64,000 nt of DNA from Roseiarcus sp963742305. Lineage in GTDB: Bacteria > Pseudomonadota > Alphaproteobacteria > Rhizobiales > Beijerinckiaceae. The notes below the pieces were generated by a model, which saw only the letters and a list, made by a program, of their open reading frames with translations, was not told the origin of the DNA and made no database searches. The stretch lies in the NCBI GenBank assembly GCA_963742305.1, contig CAVULN010000024.1:10884-74883 (forward strand), given 5' to 3'. Both the position numbers and the translations under genes were made by a program. Numbering within the stretch: the first letter of the stretch is position 1; each line of letters opens with the position of its first letter. Shown here piece after piece: positions 58,580-64,000 of the stretch.

Positions 58580-59611
58580 TTGCCGGCGAGACCCCTGATC
58601 GTGATCGATCCGCAGCCGCGCGCTTTCGAGGAGATCTTCGAGGCGAAGATCTGGGCGCGGCTCGAGGATCTCGGCGAGCTTGCGATCCACGAGGGCCCTG
58701 GCCGCATGCCCGCCAGGCGCTTCAATTCCTACCTCCCCGAGATGGCGCTGCTGATCGGCCAGAGCGACATGCCGAAGTCCCGCCTCGACCGTGCGCCGAA
58801 CCTGCGCGCCATCATCAATGTCGAGACCAACTTCCTCCAGAACGTCGACTACCAAACCTGCTTTGAGCGCGGAATCCACGTTCTCGCGCCGGGCTCGGCT
58901 TTCGCCAGGCCGGTCGCCGAAATGACGCTCGGCATGGCGATCGACCTGTGCCGGGGCGTAACCGCGGCGGACCGCGCCATGCGCGCGGGCAATGAGAAAT
59001 GGCTGCTCGAAGGCGCGGAAGGCTGCTTCTCGCTCTATGGCGCGCGCGTGGGCCTGATCGGCTTCGGCGATCTGGCGCGCGCCTTCGTTCCGCTGCTTCA
59101 GCCGTTCGGCTGTCCGGTCAAGGCTTATGACCCGTGGCTGTCCGATCATTTCATGTCCGGCTTCGGCGTCGCCGCGGCGCCGCTCGAAGAGGTCTTGAAG
59201 ACGAGCCAGGTCATCGTCGTCTTCGCCGCCGTGACCAGCGACAATCAGGGTTTCCTTGGCAGGCGCGAGTTCGAGATGATCGCGCCCGGATCCGTGTTCC
59301 TGCTGATGAGCAGGGCGGGGGTCGTCGATTTCCCCGAGTTCCTCCGCCAGGCCGCGAGCGGACGCTTCCGGGCCGCGACGGATGTCTTTCCCCAAGAGCC
59401 CGCGCCGCCCGACGATCCCGCGCGCAAAGTCGAGGGTCTGCTTCTCTCGCCGCACCGCGCCGGCGCGATGACCAACTCGCTCTACGAGATCGGCCGGCAG
59501 ACCGTCGCGGACGCCGGTCTTATCCTGCGCGGCCTGCCGCCGCTCTCCTGCCGTCGCGCGCAGCGCGAGACGGCAGCGCGCCCGCGCTCGAAGGCGGTCG
59601 AGCGCAGTTGA
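58580..59611 (+). CDS. D-isomer-specific 2-hydroxyacid dehydrogenase family protein
   Basis: A 343-residue NAD-dependent dehydrogenase. The nucleotide loop is VGLIGFGDLARAF, and the catalytic set is present: arginine in LLMSRAGVVD, glutamate in DVFPQEPAP, histidine in LSPHRAGAM. It would reduce a 2-keto acid or oxidise a 2-hydroxyacid; the substrate is unknown. The TTG start at 58580 fits AAGGAG six bases upstream. The gene lies just beyond the insertion island, so its own promoter may have been replaced or disrupted by the element upstream. Confidence 0.88.
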   Translation: MPARPLIVIDPQPRAFEEIFEAKIWARLEDLGELAIHEGPGRMPARRFNSYLPEMALLIGQSDMPKSRLDRAPNLRAIINVETNFLQNVDYQTCFERGIHVLAPGSAFARPVAEMTLGMAIDLCRGVTAADRAMRAGNEKWLLEGAEGCFSLYGARVGLIGFGDLARAFVPLLQPFGCPVKAYDPWLSDHFMSGFGVAAAPLEEVLKTSQVIVVFAAVTSDNQGFLGRREFEMIAPGSVFLLMSRAGVVDFPEFLRQAASGRFRAATDVFPQEPAPPDDPARKVEGLLLSPHRAGAMTNSLYEIGRQTVADAGLILRGLPPLSCRRAQRETAARPRSKAVERS

Positions 59612-59735
59612 TGGCCGAAAGCGGGTGCTCAGCAGGCTTGGCAATGGCGTTACGCTTGCGCTTGCCGGCTTCATTCTATCGGTGAAATTGCAGAGTATTC
59701 TCTGGTCACCGTTCTGCACCGCTCAGCGCAAAAAA

Positions 59736-60635
59736 ATGCCAACTCTGAAGACCATTCAAACCAAGGTGTTGGAAATCGCCTTTCTCGATGAAGGCTCGGC
59801 AAACGGGTGGCCTGTCGTTCTCGTGCATGGCTTCCCCTATGACATCCATGCCTTTGACGAGGTCGCGTCGCGTCTGGCGCAGGCCGGCGCACGAGCAATC
59901 GCGCCATATCTGCGCGGCTTCGGCCCCACCCGCTTCCTCTCCAAAAAGACCATGCGCAGTGGCCAACAAGCTGCGCTCGGTCACGATATTGTCGATCTCC
60001 TTGACGCCCTCGGCATCCGCCGCGCCATTCTGGCCGGTTACGATTGGGGCGGCGTGGCGTCCTGCGTTGCATCTGCTCTGTGGCCGAACCGGGTGACGGG
60101 GCTCGTTTCTTATGCCGGCTATGACATCGTCGACGTGGAACGGCTTCGACATGCTTTTGCTCCCGCTTTGGAGCACGTGCAGTGGTATCAGCATTTGTTT
60201 CAGTTGGAGCGAGGGCGCGAGTGCCTCACACAGCGTCGTCGCGAATTGTGCCGCCTCCTTTGGGAGCAATGGTCGCCTGGCTGGAGTTTCGACGACGCCA
60301 CCTTCGAGAGAACGGCTTTATCATTCGACAACCCAGACTTCGTCGATGTCGTGATCCACTGCTATCGCTTTTGTTTCGGGACGGAGGCGGGAGACCCCGC
60401 GCTCGCATCTTTGGAAGTCCGCTTGGCGGGAAAACCCAAAATCGGCGTTCCAACGATCACTTTGGATGGCGCCCGAGACCCGCTCAAGCTCGGCGGCACT
60501 TCCAGCCATGCCCCGATGTTCATTGCTCATCACGAGCATCGCGTGGTGGACTGCGGTCACAATTTGCCTTGGGAAGCGCCCGCTGATTTTGCCGATGCGA
60601 TCCTGACTGTTCGAAGGTGGACGGCTGAAACCTAA
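59736..60635 (+). CDS. alpha/beta hydrolase, epoxide-hydrolase-like
   Basis: A 299-residue protein. VVLVHGFPYD provides the oxyanion region and AGYDWGGVASCVAS the nucleophile elbow, where the nucleophile is aspartate (D in GYDWGG). That makes epoxide hydrolase or dehalogenase chemistry likelier than esterase. The catalytic histidine is in VVDCGHNLPWE. The start at 59736 follows family alignment; the Shine-Dalgarno is weak. Two earlier frame extensions are not conserved. Confidence 0.86.
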   Translation: MPTLKTIQTKVLEIAFLDEGSANGWPVVLVHGFPYDIHAFDEVASRLAQAGARAIAPYLRGFGPTRFLSKKTMRSGQQAALGHDIVDLLDALGIRRAILAGYDWGGVASCVASALWPNRVTGLVSYAGYDIVDVERLRHAFAPALEHVQWYQHLFQLERGRECLTQRRRELCRLLWEQWSPGWSFDDATFERTALSFDNPDFVDVVIHCYRFCFGTEAGDPALASLEVRLAGKPKIGVPTITLDGARDPLKLGGTSSHAPMFIAHHEHRVVDCGHNLPWEAPADFADAILTVRRWTAET

Positions 60636-60769
60636 GAAGCGCCTGGCGGGCTGGGTCGGAGCTCAAACTGCCCACTACCCATAGCTTCGCTTGACATCGC
60701 GCCGGACTTTATCGACAAGCCGGCCGCGCGACCGGCCTCATATCGGCTGCTCCGGGAGGCGAACGAGCG

Positions 60770-61795
60770 ATGGGGAGAGCGCCCACCATCCGGGACGTCG
60801 CCCTGCGCGCCGGGGTATCGGTTGCGACCGCCTCCAACGTCGTCAACGGCAATCGCCCGGTCGGAGAGGCCAGCCGCGGCAAGGTGCTTGAGGCGATCGC
60901 GGCGCTTGACTATCGGCTCGACCGCGCGGCGAGCGCCCTTCGCGGCGCCTCCACCCGCCTCCTCGGCATGGTCGTCCCTGACATCGCCAATGTGTTTTTC
61001 GCGAGTCTTGTGCATGGCGTCGAAGCGCTGGCCGAACGCGACGGCTACGATCTTCTCGTCGTCTCCGCGGGCGAGGATGCGGCGAAGGAGCGCCGGCGGG
61101 TCGAGGCGCTCATCGACCGCCGCATCGACGGGCTCATCATCGTGCCGGTCGCCGACGATTCGATGGCCGCTTTCAAGCGTGGCGCGGCCGGCTCGCGCTT
61201 GCCCCCGGCGGTCCTGGTCGACCGCGGGGCCGGCGCGCCCGGCTTCGACACCGTCCGCGCCGATTGCGAGGCGGCCGGCTATGCGGCGGCGCGACATCTC
61301 ATCGATCTCGGACACCGCGACGTCGCTGTGTTCGCCCACGCGAAGGGCCTCGACAACCTCGAACAGCGCATCGCGGGCTGCCGGCGCGCCCTCAACGAAG
61401 CGGGCCTCGATCAGCGGGTGCGTGTCGTCTACGGCGGGCACGACCCTGAAAGCCTGCGCGGCGCAATCGAGGCCGAGCTGAACCGCGCCGATCGCCCGAG
61501 CGCGGTCTTCGCGCTCACCAATGTTTGCGCCCTGGCCTCGATCAAGGCGGCAGGCGGTCTCGGCCTCGAAATCCCCGGCGACCTGTCGATCGTCGGCTTC
61601 GACGACTTCGACTGGATGTCGGCGCTGAGGCCCTATCTCACCACCGTCGCCCAGCCGGTCGACGATTTCGCTTCGGCCGCCTGGCGCCTGCTGATGCGGC
61701 GCCTCAAGGGCGAGGCCGCGAACGGCGTCGAGCGCATTGAGCTTCCCTGCACCCTCAAGGTGCGGGAATCGACCGGGCCCGCCCGCCCCGGCTGA
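60770..61795 (+). CDS. LacI-family transcriptional regulator
   Basis: A 341-residue regulator. The N-terminal helix-turn-helix and hinge read TIRDVALRAGVSVATASNVV, and the periplasmic-binding-like effector domain follows (VVPDIANVFFASLVHGVEAL). It likely represses a sugar or nucleoside catabolic operon when its ligand is absent. The nearest transport candidate, the sugar importer at 31-35 kb, is far away, so the target is not clear. It is monocistronic, convergent with pyrB. Confidence 0.93.
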   Translation: MGRAPTIRDVALRAGVSVATASNVVNGNRPVGEASRGKVLEAIAALDYRLDRAASALRGASTRLLGMVVPDIANVFFASLVHGVEALAERDGYDLLVVSAGEDAAKERRRVEALIDRRIDGLIIVPVADDSMAAFKRGAAGSRLPPAVLVDRGAGAPGFDTVRADCEAAGYAAARHLIDLGHRDVAVFAHAKGLDNLEQRIAGCRRALNEAGLDQRVRVVYGGHDPESLRGAIEAELNRADRPSAVFALTNVCALASIKAAGGLGLEIPGDLSIVGFDDFDWMSALRPYLTTVAQPVDDFASAAWRLLMRRLKGEAANGVERIELPCTLKVRESTGPARPG

Positions 61796-61910
61796 GAGCG
61801 GTCGCGGACGCCCGCTGAAAGCGCCCCGATCGCCGCCCTCACGATTGTCGCTTCGGCCGCCTTCGCCCCCAATTCCAGGCCGCAGCGCCCCGGCGCCTCG
61901 TCCTGAACGC

Positions 61911-62869
61911 TCAGGCGTTCGGGATGTTGCGGGCCAGCGCTTCGAGCACCGCCATGCGCACGGCCACCCCCATTTCGACTTGTTCGCGAATGAGCGACTG
62001 CGCCCCGTCCGCGACAGCCGTGTCGATCTCGACGCCGCAATTCATCGGCCCCGGATGCATGACCAGCGCGCCGGGTTTGGCGCGGGCGAGCTTCTCCTCG
62101 TCGAGCCCGAAATAGCGGAAGTATTCGCGCGCCGAAGGCACGAAGGCGCCGCTCATGCGCTCGCGCTGCAGGCGCAGCATCATGACCACGTCGGCGTCCT
62201 TGAGCCCCGACCGCATGTCATGGGCGACTTCGACGCCCATCTGGGCGACGCCCGCCGGCATCAGCGTCGAGGGGCCGACGACCCGCACATAGGCGCCGAG
62301 CTTGCTGAGCAGGAGGATGTTCGAGCGCGCCACCCGCGAATGGAGGATGTCGCCGCAGATGGCGACGGTGAGGCCCTCGATGCGACCGAGATTGCGCCGG
62401 ATGGTGAGGGCGTCGAGCAGCGCCTGGGTCGGGTGCTCGTGCGACCCGTCGCCGGCGTTGACCACCGAGCAATCGACCTTGCGGGCGAGCAGATGCACCG
62501 CGCCGGCCTGAGGGTGGCGGACGACCAGAATGTCGGGCCGCATGGCGTTCAGCGTCATCGCGGTGTCGATCAGGGTCTCGCCCTTCTTCACGCTCGACGA
62601 TCCGACCGCCATGTTCATCACGTCGGCGCCAAGTCGCTTTCCCGCAAGCTCGAACGACGATTGCGTGCGGGTCGACGCCTCGAAGAAAAGGTTGATCTGG
62701 GTGCGGCCGCGCAGGGTCGAGCGTTTCTTCTCGACCTGGCGCGAGATGGTCACCGCCTCGTCCGCGAGATCGAGCAAGGCGATGATCTCCTCGCGCGACA
62801 GGTGCTCGACGCCGAGCAGATGGCGCTGGGCGAAGACGGGGGGGAGGGGTTGGACGGCGTCGTGCTCAT
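61911..62869 (-). pseudogene. pyrB: aspartate carbamoyltransferase catalytic subunit, frameshifted at a C7 run
   Basis: The core is a typical PyrB: FFEASTRTQSSFELAGKRLG (carbamoyl-phosphate binding STRT), HPTQALLDALTIRR, and HPGPMNCGVEID near the end. In frame it starts only at 62777, which is too short. The ATG at 62869 encodes MSTTPSNPSPP up to a run of seven C on the coding strand (G7 at 62838-62844). One more C would give SPPVFAQRHLLGVEHLSREE and join the main frame. PyrB makes carbamoyl aspartate in pyrimidine synthesis and is usually essential without uracil. Either the G7 tract is a base-count error or slippage/phase variation restores it. Its ATG overlaps the toxin stop. Confidence 0.87.
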
Positions 62870-63297
62870 GGCAGTTCCGCCGCGGACCAGGGATTGAGAA
62901 TTTGGACCCCGGTAGGTTTAAAATCCGCGACGTTGCGCGTGACCACGACCATGCCGTGGACGATAGCCGTCGCGGCGATCAGCCCATCGCGGATCGGTCG
63001 GGGGTCGGGGACATTGAGCGAAGCGCTGCGCCGCGCCACCGCTGTGTCGACGGGCACAATGCGATCGGCGAAAACAGACAGGACGTGATCATCGAGCCAT
63101 GAGCGAAGAAGTGCGCCTTTGACGCGATCGCGTCGCTCGGCGAGCAGCACGCCGATCTCCAGTTCGTGGATCACGATGACCGACAGGAAAAGGGCGCCGG
63201 CCGGCGTGCCGCGAAGCCATGCCGCGACGCGCGGATCGGCCTTGGCCGAGCGAACCTTGCGCAGTTCGGACAGCACGTTGGTGTCGAGCAAAAACAT
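62866..63297 (-). CDS. vapC: PIN-domain toxin (VapC-like ribonuclease)
   Basis: A 143-residue PIN protein. Acidic residues expected in the catalytic site are present: D5 in MFLLDTNVLSE, E in VIHELEIGV, and two aspartates in PIRDGLIAATAIV and NVADFK. These toxins cleave specific tRNAs or rRNA. The start overlaps the antitoxin stop (TGATG), so translation is coupled. Its stop TGA overlaps the pyrB ATG (ATGA), which is unusual. Confidence 0.9.
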   Translation of the reverse strand: MFLLDTNVLSELRKVRSAKADPRVAAWLRGTPAGALFLSVIVIHELEIGVLLAERRDRVKGALLRSWLDDHVLSVFADRIVPVDTAVARRSASLNVPDPRPIRDGLIAATAIVHGMVVVTRNVADFKPTGVQILNPWSAAELP

Positions 63298-63554
63298 CAG
63301 GCGAGCGCGGCCGGTTTGGCGGGATCGCGCATCGCGGGAATCTCAAGCTCGACGTCTTCCACCCCGGCGGGCAGGCCCAACTCATTGACGATATTCACCG
63401 CGACCCCCGCCAGGCGCAAATAGTCCTCGATCGACAGCAGCACATGCGCCGGCTTGCCCCGATCCGTGATGAAGACCGGACCCTTCTTCGCCGCCTTCTT
63501 CGCGCGAGCGCTGTCCTGATTGAATTCCCGGCTCGAGATCTTGGTGATCGGCAC
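63297..63554 (-). CDS. Phd/YefM-family antitoxin
   Basis: An 85-residue protein with the N-terminal DNA-binding, Phd-type pattern VPITKISSREFNQDSARAKK and GPVFITDRGKPAHVLLSIED. The GTG at 63554 is preferred because GAGGA is five bases upstream; an earlier ATG (63611) would place the operator dyad inside the gene. The antitoxin neutralises the PIN toxin encoded next and represses the pair. Phd-type antitoxins with PIN toxins are a common pairing. Confidence 0.88.
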   Translation of the reverse strand: MPITKISSREFNQDSARAKKAAKKGPVFITDRGKPAHVLLSIEDYLRLAGVAVNIVNELGLPAGVEDVELEIPAMRDPAKPAALA

Positions 63555-63577
63555 AGAAATCCTCGCGGCTCTCACTG

Positions 63578-63591
63578 TAGCAACGTTACTA
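63578..63591. promoter_or_regulatory. candidate operator of the toxin-antitoxin operon
   Basis: TAGCAACGTTACTA is a near-perfect 14-base palindrome (half-sites TAGCAAC and GTTACTA differ at one position). It lies 24 bases upstream of the antitoxin GTG and overlaps the end of the DUF1810 gene. Antitoxins of this family usually bind such a site to autoregulate. Confidence 0.55.
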
Positions 63592-64000
63592 TAAAGCTTG
63601 ATTCCGCGCAACCCGCGCCAGCGTAGCCGGGTCGGGCGCGCCGCCGAAATATTTGTCGAGGCAGCGCTGGAACACCTCTTCGTCCGGCGAGGCCTTGGTG
63701 AAAAGCGTCATTGACGAGCGGAATTTCATCTCGTCGATCGAGCCGAAGATTTCGCGGGCGGTCCTGCCCTCGGCGTCGAGCGCCAGCTTCGCGCAGTCGA
63801 CGAGCCTGGGGCCAAGGACCGGATGGGCCAGATAGGCCCTCGCCTCGTCGAGCGAAGCGATCGCAAACCGGATCGACATGGCGCTTTGCCCGAGCCCCGC
63901 GATTTGCGGAAAGATGAACCACATCCAGTGGCTCTCCTTCCGCCCGCCCGCGAGCTCGCGCCGCGCCCGCTCGTAAACCGGCGCCTGCGCCTCGACGAAG
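63589..64000 (-). CDS. DUF1810 family protein (partial)
   Basis: The gene enters from the right edge. The visible 136 residues include FVEAQAPVYERARRELAGG and HWMWFIFPQIAGLGQSAMS, the DUF1810 signature, ending at a TAG (63589-63591). Family function is unknown. The first few residues lie beyond the window. Its last codons overlap the operator dyad of the toxin-antitoxin operon, which is on the same strand downstream. Confidence 0.9.
   Translation of the reverse strand, partial: FVEAQAPVYERARRELAGGRKESHWMWFIFPQIAGLGQSAMSIRFAIASLDEARAYLAHPVLGPRLVDCAKLALDAEGRTAREIFGSIDEMKFRSSMTLFTKASPDEEVFQRCLDKYFGGAPDPATLARVARNQAL

Overview
This 64 kb window is GC-rich chromosomal DNA from an alphaproteobacterium, most likely of the order Hyphomicrobiales (Rhizobiales). 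The evidence is a GcrA-type cell-cycle regulator, a CIRCE-controlled groESL operon, DUF1178 and DUF3108 proteins, and several short hypothetical proteins of a type common in that order. No rRNA, tRNA or CRISPR array was recognised. The genus cannot be fixed from the sequence alone.

Positions 1-13.7 kb hold two tandem AlgX/AlgJ-like acetyltransferase-family genes, a cytochrome P450, an RNA 2',3'-cyclic phosphodiesterase, a PEP-CTERM surface protein, a polar amino-acid ABC importer (binding protein, two permeases, ATPase), a GAF-adenylate cyclase, a polytopic membrane protein and an omega-amino acid:pyruvate aminotransferase. Positions 14-23.3 kb hold a GcrA-like gene, a SleB-type wall hydrolase, 3-methyladenine glycosylase, glmM, an AT-rich glucose-1-phosphate cytidylyltransferase next to decayed gene fragments, an extradiol dioxygenase-like gene and asd. 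Positions 23.4-31.2 kb hold a MotA/ExbB-like plus OmpA-like pair with an overlapping acetyltransferase gene, an orphan LivJ-type binding protein, an alpha/beta hydrolase, typA and a metallo-beta-lactamase-fold hydrolase. Positions 31.3-45 kb hold a sugar ABC importer with a dehydrogenase, arfB, leuC, a methyltransferase, comF, grxC, ppa and groESL.

From about 45 kb the window becomes accessory. A transglutaminase gene is broken by a stop codon, several very small genes follow, and from 47.3 to 58.5 kb lies a dense nest of insertion sequences: IS3, ISNCY split by IS21, IS256, three IS630 copies, IS5, and an IS1595/ISXO2 element split by one of the IS630 copies. Two nestings can be reversed on paper: removing the inner element and one target-site duplication rejoins the outer reading frame exactly.

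Beyond the island are a 2-hydroxyacid dehydrogenase, an epoxide-hydrolase-like gene, a LacI regulator, pyrB, and a Phd/PIN toxin-antitoxin pair whose toxin gene overlaps the start of pyrB. A DUF1810 gene runs off the right end.

A recurring feature is single-base frame disruption in otherwise well-conserved genes: a hisQ-like permease, gcrA-like, an alpha/beta hydrolase, a sugar-binding protein, and pyrB at a G7 run. There is also an in-frame TGA in the transglutaminase. These are either real decay or slippage, or base-level sequence errors. pyrB and gcrA-like make the distinction important. No clearly new multi-gene system was found. The most unusual items are the nested insertion island with its slippage sites, the toxin-antitoxin/pyrB coupling, and an adenylate cyclase that lacks its usual catalytic arginine.
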